A stretch of DNA of 64,000 nucleotides from Streptomyces sp. WMMC940 (GTDB lineage: Bacteria > Actinomycetota > Actinomycetes > Streptomycetales > Streptomycetaceae), in the NCBI RefSeq assembly GCF_027460265.1, contig NZ_JAPZBC010000001.1, forward strand, positions 6,994,001 to 7,058,000, given 5' to 3'. Position 1 is the first letter of the stretch; each line of letters starts with the position of its first letter. Positions 34,355 through 42,648 of this stretch are shown here, one piece after another. The position numbers and the translations under genes were made by a program. Under the pieces are notes generated by a model, which ran no database searches, was not told where the DNA came from, and worked only from the letters and a program-made list of their open reading frames with translations.

Positions 34355-34906
34355 TCACCGGGCAGTCGGGTCGTCCGCCGGCCTCCGGCTCGTCGCGGCT
34401 CGTGGGCCGTGGCAGGCGGGGGCGCACTCCAGCCGGACGAACGGGATCAGCTCCCCCGCGCGGCGGTACCCGGCCGCCGTCCCGTCCGCGGGGAGTCCCA
34501 GATACCCGCACAGCCGGGCGGCCGTACGGGGGTGGCCCTCGGCGTAGCGCGCCATGACCTCGGCACCGTCCTCCGGGGGCAGGAACCGGGCGTTGACCGC
34601 GTGGTAGCGCCGGCCTACCTGGATGGTGGCCTGCGGAGTGTGCCGGAGGTTCCGGTACCACTGCGCCGAAGGGCCGTAGCCGGACGCCACGGTCCAGGAG
34701 CGGGGTGCCCGTGTGTGGTCCACGACCTCGAGGACCACGGTGCGCGAGGCGCCGCTCAGCCTTCCCGTGTGGATGAGGAGGAGGAGCCTCCGGCCGAACA
34801 GGGGACCGAGCCCGATCCTGAACAGGTGTACGGGGAGCCGGGCGGCCAGCCGCTTCCAGCCGGTCGGCGGAGCAGGCCGCTGTGGTGGGGGGTTCGAATG
34901 ATCCAC
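34355..34906 (-). CDS. Deazaflavin (F420)-dependent nitroreductase-family protein
   Basis: A 183-residue split-barrel protein of the Ddn/deazaflavin-dependent oxidoreductase family. Signature features are LLLIHTGRLSGASRTVVLEV, the catalytic-region VASGYGPSAQWYRNLRHTPQ and a C-terminal IPFVRLE. These enzymes use reduced F420 to reduce quinones or nitro-compounds in the membrane. GTG 34906 has GGAGGG 8 bases upstream. Divergent from the PP2C gene, with a hairpin-forming operator-like sequence between. Confidence 0.85.
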   Translation of the reverse strand: MDHSNPPPQRPAPPTGWKRLAARLPVHLFRIGLGPLFGRRLLLLIHTGRLSGASRTVVLEVVDHTRAPRSWTVASGYGPSAQWYRNLRHTPQATIQVGRRYHAVNARFLPPEDGAEVMARYAEGHPRTAARLCGYLGLPADGTAAGYRRAGELIPFVRLECAPACHGPRAATSRRPADDPTAR

Positions 34907-34960
34907 GAGGCACCCTCCGGTTCCGGCTGCCGCCGTTGCAGCTGTCGGTTGTGTAACGAG

Positions 34961-34986
34961 ACTCTCCCAAAATGCTTCGGGAGAGT
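34961..34986. promoter_or_regulatory. Inverted repeat in divergent promoter
   Basis: ACTCTCCC and GGGAGAGT (8-bp perfect arms, 10-base AT-rich centre AAAATGCTTC) followed by AAGTTTTGCATAGG. It lies 55 bases before the nitroreductase start and about 100 before the PP2C start. Candidate operator for both. Confidence 0.5.
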
Positions 34987-35082
34987 AAGTTTTGCATAGG
35001 CTAAATCAAGCGGCGGTCCGTGGTGGTGCCGGACGCCCGCTCGTAGCCGATCGCACCGCTCACACACCGCGGGGGGTCAGCC

Positions 35083-36174
35083 ATGTCCGAAGTGGCACCG
35101 CAGCGCTCATCGGTGCTGTCCGTCCTCCCGTACGGCGTGATGGCCGTCGTCACCGTCGTCGATGTGACGGCGGGCCCCTCGGTCGGATTCCTCCCCCTCG
35201 TCTCCCTGGGCCCGGCCTTCGCCGGGCTGGCCGGCGGCTGGCGCCGCACGGCCCTCATCGGCGGTCTGGCGATGCTCCTGTGCCTCGGGCTCGGGCTCTA
35301 CGACGGTCTGTTCACCGGACGCCGGGGCTGGACGGCCCTGGCGTCGGTGGCGGGCGTGACCGTGGCGGGTCTGGTCGCGGCGGTGATGCGCCAACGACGG
35401 GAGAACGAACTGGCCAGCGTCCGCTCGATCGCGGAGGTCGCGCAGCGCGTGCTGCTGCGGCCGGTGCCGCGCAGCGCCGGGCATCTGCGTGTGGCGGTCT
35501 CCTACACCTCGGCCGTCGCCGAGGCGCGCATCGGCGGCGATCTGTACGAGGTGGTGGCGTCACCCGCCGGCGTGCGTGTGATCGTGGGGGATGTCCAGGG
35601 CAAGGGGCTGGAGGCGGTCGAGACGGCGGCCCTGGTCCTGGGTGCTTTCAGGGAAGCCGCCCACGACGAGGCGGACCTGGCCGGCGTCGGCGCCCGGCTG
35701 GAGCGGGTGGCGGACAGGGAACTCCAGGGTGAGAAGTTCGTGACGGCCGTGCTGGCGGAGGTCGGGAACGAGGGGACGGTGACCCTGCTGAACTACGGGC
35801 ACCCCGCACCCATGATCGTGAGGCCGGACGGACGCGTACGCTTCGCCGAGCCGCCACTACCCGCTCTGCCGCTCGGCCTCGGGGTGCACGCGGGCCACCG
35901 GCCCGAGTCCCACTCGGAGCGCTTCACTCCGGGAGACCAGATCCTGCTGTACACGGACGGCGTCTCGGAGGCGCGCGACGGAGCGGGACGCTTCTATCCC
36001 CTGGAGGACCGGGGCGGACTCCTGAAGGACCCCGACTCCGAGTCCGCTCTCCAGGCTCTGCGCGCCGATCTGGTCCTGCACGCCGCGGGGCCGCTCCACG
36101 ACGACGCCGCCATGCTGCTGATCCGCCACCACGACGCCGATGTGAGCGGCCGGAGACCGTCCATCACCGGGTGA
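35083..36174 (+). CDS. Membrane-bound PP2C (SpoIIE-type) phosphatase
   Basis: A 363-residue protein with an N-terminal membrane domain of three to four helices (about 12-105) and a cytosolic PP2C domain (about 130-355). Metal-site motifs are ARIGGDLYEVV, IVGDVQGKGLEA, YGHPAPM, YTDGVSEARD and DDAAMLLIRH. This layout is common in Streptomyces phosphatases of the RsbU group. The MarR gene follows after 37 bases and may be co-transcribed. Confidence 0.88.
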   Translation: MSEVAPQRSSVLSVLPYGVMAVVTVVDVTAGPSVGFLPLVSLGPAFAGLAGGWRRTALIGGLAMLLCLGLGLYDGLFTGRRGWTALASVAGVTVAGLVAAVMRQRRENELASVRSIAEVAQRVLLRPVPRSAGHLRVAVSYTSAVAEARIGGDLYEVVASPAGVRVIVGDVQGKGLEAVETAALVLGAFREAAHDEADLAGVGARLERVADRELQGEKFVTAVLAEVGNEGTVTLLNYGHPAPMIVRPDGRVRFAEPPLPALPLGLGVHAGHRPESHSERFTPGDQILLYTDGVSEARDGAGRFYPLEDRGGLLKDPDSESALQALRADLVLHAAGPLHDDAAMLLIRHHDADVSGRRPSITG

Positions 36175-36211
36175 GCCCCGGCACGAAGGCCGCAGGGGGT
36201 AGAAAGGGGCC

Positions 36212-36721
36212 ATGACCGAGAGAGGGCAAGTGCCGCACGTCGATGACGTCGACGCGGTGACACGTGCGGTACTGACGGCGTCCAGGCTGCTCGTGGCCGT
36301 GTCGGCCCATTCCCTGGCGGCGGTGGAGGACCGGGTGACGCTGCCCCAGTTCCGCCTGCTGGTGGTGTTGTCCATGCACGGGCCGGCGAAGCTCGTGGTG
36401 CTCGCCGACCGGCTGGGGGTGAACCCCTCCACGGCGATGCGCATGATCGACCGGCTGATCGCGGCCGGTCTCGCGGACCGCCGTACGAACCCGGCCAACC
36501 GCCGGGAAACGGTGCTGCGGCTCACAGCGGAGGGCGGCGCGCTCGTCGAGGACGTCACGAGCAGACGCCGTAGGGAGATCGAGAGGATCGTGCTGCGGAT
36601 GGCCCCTGCGCAGCGAGCCGCGCTGATCGACGCGCTCACCGACTTCAACGAGGCGGGCGGTGAGCCGACGGTGCCGTCCGCCGACGGTGTGCTGTACCCG
36701 CTGGGCTGGGCAGACCACTAG
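36212..36721 (+). CDS. MarR-family regulator
   Basis: A 169-residue winged-helix dimeric repressor. The DNA-binding part spans about 40-105: LPQFRLLVVLSMHGPAKLVV, LGVNPSTAMRMIDRLIAAGL and the wing RTNPANRRETVLRL. GAAAGGGG lies upstream of the ATG. Possible targets include the TTGCA-N3-TGCAA palindromes nearby, whose size fits MarR sites; this is a guess from proximity. Confidence 0.87.
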   Translation: MTERGQVPHVDDVDAVTRAVLTASRLLVAVSAHSLAAVEDRVTLPQFRLLVVLSMHGPAKLVVLADRLGVNPSTAMRMIDRLIAAGLADRRTNPANRRETVLRLTAEGGALVEDVTSRRRREIERIVLRMAPAQRAALIDALTDFNEAGGEPTVPSADGVLYPLGWADH

Positions 36722-36854
36722 AAGGTCGATGAAGCCGGGGCCAGGGCGGGACGCCGGCGGAAGATCCGCCCGGGCGGGACGGGGAAATGAGGGAGTGGGC
36801 CGCACGTCGCGGCGGGCGGTGGTCGACCGCCTGTCGTTCGTCGCGGTCCCCTCG

Positions 36855-37535
36855 TCAGGACGCCACGGGAGCCTTCGGGCCCAGGTGGTACGAGCGGACC
36901 ACCGCGACGGTGCTGAGCGTCGCCAGCGCCATACCGATGCCCAGCGATTCCACCAGCGGTCGCTCGCCATGACCGGCAGTGGTGATTCCGCGCGGCGGAA
37001 CCCTGCCGTGAGGGTCGTGGACGAGTCCGATCCGGTCGCCCGGCAGCGTCGTCGCCGTGCAGCCCCGCCAGATCCGCCCGGAGACCGGAGTGCCGTCGAG
37101 GTGCCGCACCGCGCAGTAGTGCCTCTCCGCGGCCCCGTCCGTCCCGGGCGCCACGGAGGTCACGACGACGCTGCTGACCTCGCCGCCCCAGCGCAGAAGT
37201 ACTTCGTTCGTGGCCTTGGGCGCGGCGACCGCCCAGCACACACCGAGGACGGCGATCGGTCCCACGAAGGCTCTGCCGGCCCGCAGGCAGAGGAGGAAGA
37301 CCACCAGGCCCAGCGTGACCAGCATCCCTGCCTCGCCCGTCTGCAGCACCGTCGAGCCGAGGAGGGTTCCCGCGACCCCCGGCCCGGCGATGACGGCCGA
37401 CCCCACGACGCCCACCGCGATGCCCTCCGCCACCAGCCAGCTCGGGGGCCGGCCGTTGTAGTCGGCCGAACCCCACAGGGCTGCGCTGATCGAGTAACTG
37501 TGCCGTGGCCGTGCCCGCCGTCTCGCGCTCTCCAT
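36855..37535 (-). CDS. Membrane protein of unknown function
   Basis: About 226 residues with two or three N-terminal membrane helices (GIAVGVVGSAVIAGPGVAG, MLVTLGLVVFLLCL, VGPIAVLGVCWAV), an extracellular beta-rich domain (about 110-185, VSSVVVTSVAPGTDGAAERH) and a last helix (SLGIGMALATLSTVAVV). No family recognised. ATG 37535 follows the palindrome at 37538-37550 by only two bases; no Shine-Dalgarno is visible, so either translation is leaderless-like or the palindrome occupies the initiation site. Confidence 0.7.
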   Translation of the reverse strand: MESARRRARPRHSYSISAALWGSADYNGRPPSWLVAEGIAVGVVGSAVIAGPGVAGTLLGSTVLQTGEAGMLVTLGLVVFLLCLRAGRAFVGPIAVLGVCWAVAAPKATNEVLLRWGGEVSSVVVTSVAPGTDGAAERHYCAVRHLDGTPVSGRIWRGCTATTLPGDRIGLVHDPHGRVPPRGITTAGHGERPLVESLGIGMALATLSTVAVVRSYHLGPKAPVAS

Positions 37536-37537
37536 GG

Positions 37538-37550
37538 TTGCATTATGCAA
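37538..37550. promoter_or_regulatory. TTGCA-N3-TGCAA palindrome, copy 3
   Basis: TTGCATTATGCAA, directly in front of the membrane-protein start codon on the minus strand. Confidence 0.5.
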
Positions 37551-37586
37551 AGGACTGCGGAGGCGCCGACACCGGCCCCGGCGACA

Positions 37587-38480
37587 TCACTCCTCGGCCT
37601 CCGGCGGAGGTACCACGACGACCGGGCACCGGGCGGTGTGCAGCACCTCACCGCTCACCGAGCCGAGCATCAGTCTCCGCAGGCCGGTGCGGCCGTGGGT
37701 GCCCACGACCAGCAGTGTCGCATCGCGCGACGAGTCCACCAGGAGGTGCGCCGGTCGAGTCCGTTCGACACGCGTGCGGATGTCCAGGTCGTGGCAGCGG
37801 GACCGGTACGGGCCGAGCCTCTCTTCCAGCAGGTCCTTCGCCGCGCTCGGTCGCTTCTCACGGGCGACGAGAAGGGGGCCGGTGGGGCCGGTGCCGAGGA
37901 GGTCGGGCCGAGTGGAGCCGTGAACGACGTCGAGCGGCGCGTCACGGGCGGCGGCCGCGCGCAGGGCGAATTCCATCACGTGCGGCTGCATGTCGTCGAC
38001 GTCGACGCCGACCACCACCCGTTCGACTTCGGGTTCGGCTCCCTTCCGGGGCCTGATCACGAGGACCGGGCAGCGTGAGTGGGTGGCCACCTGCAGACTC
38101 ACGGATCCGAGTGGCAGTCGCGGAAGTCCCCCCGTCCCGCGGTGACCCACCACGATCAACGATGCTCCGGCCGACCGGTCGACGAGCGCCGGCGCCGGCA
38201 AGCCGGAGACGACGTCCGGCTCGACCGCCAGGTCCGGGAACTTCCGGTGGACCGCTGCGGCGAGGGGGGCGATGACGCGCTCCGCCCGATCGGCATGCGT
38301 TCCGCCATCCGCACCGGCCGCGGTCGACCCGGCGGGCAACGGCCGTTCGACGGCGTGCATGAGGCGAAGCCCCGTGCCGGCGCGGGTCGCCTCTTCCGCC
38401 GCACGGAGCGCCACCTGCTCCTGCCCCTGCGCCTCGACCACACCCGCCACCACCGGTCCGGTCGCGTGGCGATCATCCAC
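37587..38480 (-). CDS. Tandem universal stress protein
   Basis: A 297-residue protein with two UspA domains. Both have intact nucleotide-binding signatures: GHRGTGGLPRLPLGSV near residue 115 and GTHGRTGLRRLMLGSV near 270. The start is a GTG at 38480 with GAGAGGAG about 8 bases upstream. Unlike the Usp at 6604 both halves should bind ATP. It is separated from the membrane protein by about 50 bases in the opposite order (this gene is upstream on the minus strand), so the two may share a transcript. Confidence 0.88.
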   Translation of the reverse strand: MDDRHATGPVVAGVVEAQGQEQVALRAAEEATRAGTGLRLMHAVERPLPAGSTAAGADGGTHADRAERVIAPLAAAVHRKFPDLAVEPDVVSGLPAPALVDRSAGASLIVVGHRGTGGLPRLPLGSVSLQVATHSRCPVLVIRPRKGAEPEVERVVVGVDVDDMQPHVMEFALRAAAARDAPLDVVHGSTRPDLLGTGPTGPLLVAREKRPSAAKDLLEERLGPYRSRCHDLDIRTRVERTRPAHLLVDSSRDATLLVVGTHGRTGLRRLMLGSVSGEVLHTARCPVVVVPPPEAEE

Positions 38481-39075
38481 CGTCGACTCCTCTCCCGGCC
38501 GTCGAAGGACACGAGCGGTCCTCCGTGATCAGCCCTTGACGCGTGCACCGTCCGGCTCGCTTCCATCACACGGGAACGGGCGTTCACCGGCAACCGCTGC
38601 GCGGCGTCGTGGTACCGGCCGTGCCTCATCAGGTGATCCGGGGCGGCAGGGGCGTCACTGCGTCGTGTACCGGCCCTGCGGCGGGCGCCGCCCTCCCCTT
38701 CGAGATGACGCTCCCCGTCCCGGCCGGCGACACGTCTCCCGGGCTCCGCAGGCTGCCGGATCATTACTTTGCACTATGCAATCCTTCCGGGGTGGCGGCG
38801 GCTCCTCCGGGGAGCGGAGTCGGGAACGATGACGACGCCCGGATACCGGTAGCCGTGTGTCGGGCCCGGGGACTGCGCCGGGACGGGGCTCCGCCCGGGG
38901 GGCGTTCGGTCCGCATCGGCCGCGGGTAACGACTCGTACCGCATCGTCCGAAGACCGCCCCACCGGTCCTATCCTGTGCGTCCGCGGAGGTTGCCACGAC
39001 GGTGCGCACGGGGGTGCGGCGGCGAGGGTCTCCGCGGGGTGGTCGTTGTCCAGGGAGCCCGCCCGAAGGAACCCG
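38481..39075. other. Large gap with TTGCA palindrome
   Basis: About 595 bases between divergent genes. The palindrome at 38769 is its only AT-rich feature. On the minus strand an ATG follows it by four bases (38764), but the frame after it has no family-like sequence. Confidence 0.35.
38769..38781. promoter_or_regulatory. TTGCA-N3-TGCAA palindrome, copy 4
   Basis: TTGCACTATGCAA, in the gap upstream of both the universal stress gene and the small membrane protein. Confidence 0.5.
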
Positions 39076-39471
39076 ATGAGCCAGATGCCCGGCACCGTCA
39101 GATCCGTCCGCGCCGTACTTCTCGCGGTGGGGGTGGGGAGCGTCCTTGCCGCGCTGGGGTTCGTGGTGGCCGCCGCCACGCTGGAGACAGGCGCCCTGGG
39201 CGCGCTCGTCGTGGGCCTCTTGCTTCTTGCGGCCCTCCTGCTCGGGGTGTTCGCCGCAGCCGCGATCGCCATCGCGTGGAAGTTCACCAACGGGGGCGAC
39301 GCCGTCCGGACCGGCGCGGTTGCCATCGGGGCACTGGTCACCTCGGGCAGCGCGAGCGGTCTGGTGGCGCACAGCGGTGCGTGGGGCATCGGCGTCGCGG
39401 CCGGTCTCTTCGTCACCGTACTCTCGACGGGAGACGCCAGTCGGGAGTGGTTCGACCTCCCGCGCCGGTAG
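39076..39471 (+). CDS. Small four-helix membrane protein
   Basis: A 131-residue hydrophobic protein with four predicted helices (AVLLAVGVGSVLAALGFVVA, ALGALVVGLLLLAALLLGVF, VAIGALVTSGSASGLVA, WGIGVAAGLFVTVL) and a short polar C-terminus. AAGGA precedes the ATG by five bases. No family recognised. Confidence 0.7.
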   Translation: MSQMPGTVRSVRAVLLAVGVGSVLAALGFVVAAATLETGALGALVVGLLLLAALLLGVFAAAAIAIAWKFTNGGDAVRTGAVAIGALVTSGSASGLVAHSGAWGIGVAAGLFVTVLSTGDASREWFDLPRR

Positions 39472-39840
39472 GGCCACGGCGGCCACGGCGGACTGACCCT
39501 CCCTCGGCAGCCCGCTCTCCCTGTTCCCCCGGTCCTCCTCGTCCTCGCCGTTCTCCTCGCTCGCCCCGTCCTCCCCGCCCTCTCCGTGGTGCCGCTGCGA
39601 CCCTCCGGCGTACGGAGAACCGCGCGGTGTGCCCCCAGCGTGCGCCGCGCGGCATCAAGGGGGTGCAAAGATTGCCGGAGTACGGCAATGCGAACCGGTG
39701 CGACGCACTGTCAGGATCTCTTCGGGCCAAGGGAGATCCGGCCCCATGACATGCGGCCGGCTGCCGGAAGCAGGCAGGGTCCTCTGTCGCTGAAGGCGTC
39801 TACGACCGGCCACCCGGTCCGAACACGAGGGGGATGACTG
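39472..39840. other. Promoter region of the flotillin operon
   Basis: About 370 bases. It includes the inverted repeat at 39671-39689. No gene recognised. Confidence 0.4.
39671..39689. promoter_or_regulatory. Inverted repeat upstream of flotillin operon
   Basis: ATTGCCG-GAGTA-CGGCAAT, perfect 7-bp arms, 152 bases before the first gene of the operon. Likely operator. Confidence 0.5.
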
Positions 39841-40446
39841 ATGGCCGAGTTCCTGCAAGCCGCCGCCGGTTTCCCCACGGTGCTGTTCACCTCGGCGCTT
39901 CTGGTCGTCATCGGCTTCTGGTTGCTGGTTCTCGCCGGAGCGGCCGACCCCGACAGCTTCGACGCGGACGTGGACACCGACGCGGCGGGCCTGGGCGGCG
40001 TGCCCGTCTCGGTGGCCGCCTCGCTCCTGATCGCCCTCGGCTGGTTCGGTAGCCTGTCCGGCTCGGTCCTGCTCGCCCGTGCCGGCCTGGCCGGCCTCCC
40101 CTTCCACCTCTTGCGCGTCGCCGTGCTCGCGGCCTCGCTGGTCCTCGCGTGGTGGGTCACCCGCGCGCTCGTGCGGCCGTTGGCCAAGCTCTTCCCCGAC
40201 GAACCGGGGCCGTCCCGGCAGGACTTCATCGGTATGACCTGCACCATCCGCACGGGGCGGGTGGACGGGGACTTCGGCCAGGCGGAGGTCGCCGCCGGGG
40301 ACGGCTCCACGGCGGTCGTGCAGGTCCGCCAGAGCGGCAGCGACGTCCTGGCGCACGGCAGCACGGGTCTGCTCTACGCCTACGACGACGCCGGCGAGTT
40401 CTTCTGGGTCGCGCCGTACGACAACGCGCTGGACCTCCGCGGCTGA
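39841..40446 (+). CDS. NfeD/YqiJ-like membrane protein with OB-fold
   Basis: A 201-residue protein with three membrane helices (about 12-35, 58-85, 88-115) and a C-terminal soluble beta-barrel (about 125-190: FIGMTCTIRTGRVDGDFGQA, VVQVRQSG). This is the plan of YqiJ/NfeD proteins, whose genes sit next to flotillins and whose products form a complex with them. GAGGGGG is upstream of the ATG. The flotillin gene follows after 63 bases. Confidence 0.8.
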   Translation: MAEFLQAAAGFPTVLFTSALLVVIGFWLLVLAGAADPDSFDADVDTDAAGLGGVPVSVAASLLIALGWFGSLSGSVLLARAGLAGLPFHLLRVAVLAASLVLAWWVTRALVRPLAKLFPDEPGPSRQDFIGMTCTIRTGRVDGDFGQAEVAAGDGSTAVVQVRQSGSDVLAHGSTGLLYAYDDAGEFFWVAPYDNALDLRG

Positions 40447-40464
40447 CGCCGCACCCTCTTCCTC

Positions 40465-40494
40465 AGCACACGTCTCTCAAGCACACGTCTCTCA
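40465..40494 (+). repeat. Perfect 15-bp tandem duplication in operon spacer
   Basis: AGCACACGTCTCTCA occurs twice head to tail between the NfeD-like and flotillin genes. It ends 16 bases before the flotillin start, just in front of the ribosome binding region. Confidence 0.8.
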
Positions 40495-40509
40495 CCCGGG
40501 GGATTTCCC

Positions 40510-42555
40510 ATGGATGCCATAACCGTGGGCATCGGCGTGCTCATCGCCGTTGTCCTGCTCATCGTCGTCGCCATGCTCTTCGTGATCAGCCGGCTGTTCC
40601 GCAAGGTGGAGCAGGGCAAGGCACTGATCGTGTCGAAGATGCGCAAGGTGGATGTGACGTTCACCGGGCAGGTCGTCCTGCCGGTGCTGCACAGGGCCGA
40701 GGTCATGGACATCTCGGTGAAGACCATCGACATCACCCGGACCGGCCGGGACGGGCTCATCTGCAAGGACAACATCCGCGCCGACATCAGGATCTCGTTC
40801 TTCGTCAGGGTCAACAAGACCGTCGAGGACGTCGTCAAGGTCGCCCAGGCCATCGGCACGGCGCGTGCCAGCGACAAGGAGACCCTCCAGGACCTGTTCA
40901 ACGCCAAGTTCTCCGAGGCGCTCAAGACGGTCGGGAAGCAGCTCGACTTCACCGACCTCTACACCAAGCGCGACGAGTTCAGGGACCGCATCATCCAGGT
41001 CATCGGGACCGATCTGAACGGCTACAGCCTCGAGGACGCGGCGATCGACTACCTGGAGCAGACACCGCTGGCGCAACTGGACGCCTCCAACATCCTCGAC
41101 GCCCAGGGCATCCGGAAGATCACCGAGCTGACGGCCGTCGAGCACGTCCGCACCAACGAGTTCCAGCGGCACGAGGAGAAGGAGATCACGCGGCAGAACG
41201 TCGACGCCCGTGAGGCCATCCTGGAGCTCGAGCGCCGCCGGGCCGACGCGGAGATCAAGCAGAAGCGCGAGATCGAGACCGTGCGGGCCCGTGAGGAGGC
41301 CGAGACGGCCCGGGTCGTCGAGGAGGAGCGGCTGCGGGCGCAGAGCGCGTTCCTGAAGACCGAGGAGCAGCTCGGCGTCCAGCGGGAGAACCAGGCCCGT
41401 GAGGTCGCCGTCGCCAAGATGAACCGCGAACGCGTCGTGGCCGTCGAGAACGAGCGCATCGAGAAGGACCGGCTGCTGGAGGTCATCGCCCGGGACCGGG
41501 AGACCGAACTGACGCGGATCTCCGCCGAGAAGGAGGTCGAGGCCGAGCGCCGCGACATCGCCGAGGTGATCCGCGAGCGCGTCGCGGTCGACCGGACGGT
41601 CGCCGAGCAGGAGGAGTCCATCAAGCGGCTCCGGGCGGTCGAGGAGGCCGAGCGCAACCGGCAGGCCGTGGTCATCGCGGCCGAGGCCGAGGCGCAGGAG
41701 AAGCTGGTCAAGGACATCAAGGCCGCCGAGGCCGCCGAGCAGGCAGCGGTCCACCGGGCGGCCGAGGAACTCACCCTCGCGGAGGCCCGCAACAAGGCCG
41801 CCGACATGGACGCCCGCGCCAGGATCCGCCTCGCCGAGGGCATCCAGGCCGAGACGGCCGCCGAGGGCCTCGCAGCCGTGCAGGTACGGGAGATGGAAGC
41901 CGGCGCGATCGAGAAGGCCGGCCGCGCCGAGGCCGAGGCCACCGCCGCCCGACTGCGGGCCGAGGCGGAGGGTGCCCGCGAGAAGGCGCTCGCCGACGCC
42001 ACCGCCATCGGCGAGAAGCTCAAGGCCGAGGCCGTCGGCCTGACCGAGAAGGCCGCCGCGATGGCGGCACTGGACGAGGCCTCCCGTGCGCACGAGGAGT
42101 ACCGGCTGCGGCTGGAGGCGGAGAAGGACATCCGTCTCGCCGGGCTCGACGCCCAGCGGCAGGTCGCCGAGGCCCAGGCCACGGTGCTCGCCACCGGCCT
42201 GGAGAGCGCCGACATCAACATCGTCGGCGGTGAGTCGGTCTTCTTCGACCGGCTGGTGTCGGCGATCTCCCTGGGCAAGGGCGTCGACGGTTTCGTCCAC
42301 CACTCCGAGACCGCGCGGGCCCTGGCCGGACCGTGGCTCGACGGATCCGGGTCGTTCACCGACGACCTGACGAAGGTGCTGGGATCGGTCTCGACGGCGG
42401 ACGTGCAGAACCTGACCGTGTCCGCCCTGCTGACGCGGCTCATGAAGACGGGCGGATCGTCCGCCTCGCAGCTGAGCCGACTGCTGGAGCGGGCCGGTGA
42501 ACTCGGCCTCGCCGACACGCCGCTCACCGCGCTGAACGGCACCGCGCAGAGCTGA
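40510..42555 (+). CDS. Flotillin (YqiK/SPFH-family) protein
   Basis: A 681-residue membrane scaffold protein. Residues about 5-28 form a membrane helix; the SPFH/band-7 domain runs about 30-205 (KVEQGKALIVSKMRKVDVTF, RISFFVRVNKTVEDVV); about 210-560 is a long charged coiled coil rich in EA and ER repeats; the last 100 residues are a globular end (NIVGGESVFFDRLVSAISLG). Flotillins oligomerise into cage-like microdomain assemblies. Encoded between its usual NfeD-like partner and a giant AAA+ protein, which suggests one complex. Confidence 0.92.
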   Translation: MDAITVGIGVLIAVVLLIVVAMLFVISRLFRKVEQGKALIVSKMRKVDVTFTGQVVLPVLHRAEVMDISVKTIDITRTGRDGLICKDNIRADIRISFFVRVNKTVEDVVKVAQAIGTARASDKETLQDLFNAKFSEALKTVGKQLDFTDLYTKRDEFRDRIIQVIGTDLNGYSLEDAAIDYLEQTPLAQLDASNILDAQGIRKITELTAVEHVRTNEFQRHEEKEITRQNVDAREAILELERRRADAEIKQKREIETVRAREEAETARVVEEERLRAQSAFLKTEEQLGVQRENQAREVAVAKMNRERVVAVENERIEKDRLLEVIARDRETELTRISAEKEVEAERRDIAEVIRERVAVDRTVAEQEESIKRLRAVEEAERNRQAVVIAAEAEAQEKLVKDIKAAEAAEQAAVHRAAEELTLAEARNKAADMDARARIRLAEGIQAETAAEGLAAVQVREMEAGAIEKAGRAEAEATAARLRAEAEGAREKALADATAIGEKLKAEAVGLTEKAAAMAALDEASRAHEEYRLRLEAEKDIRLAGLDAQRQVAEAQATVLATGLESADINIVGGESVFFDRLVSAISLGKGVDGFVHHSETARALAGPWLDGSGSFTDDLTKVLGSVSTADVQNLTVSALLTRLMKTGGSSASQLSRLLERAGELGLADTPLTALNGTAQS

Positions 42556-42648
42556 CCGCTGAGGGAAGCGGTCGGAGGCTCCGGAGCCGCCGGACGGGGG
42601 TCAGCGGCTCCGGAGCCTCAACCAGACGTACGAGGGAGGGTGAAGGGG

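Noticed and set aside
38156..38764. Minus-strand frame starting just after the TTGCA palindrome as a real gene
   Set aside because: Attractive start position, but the protein is Arg-rich filler overlapping the universal stress gene in another frame.
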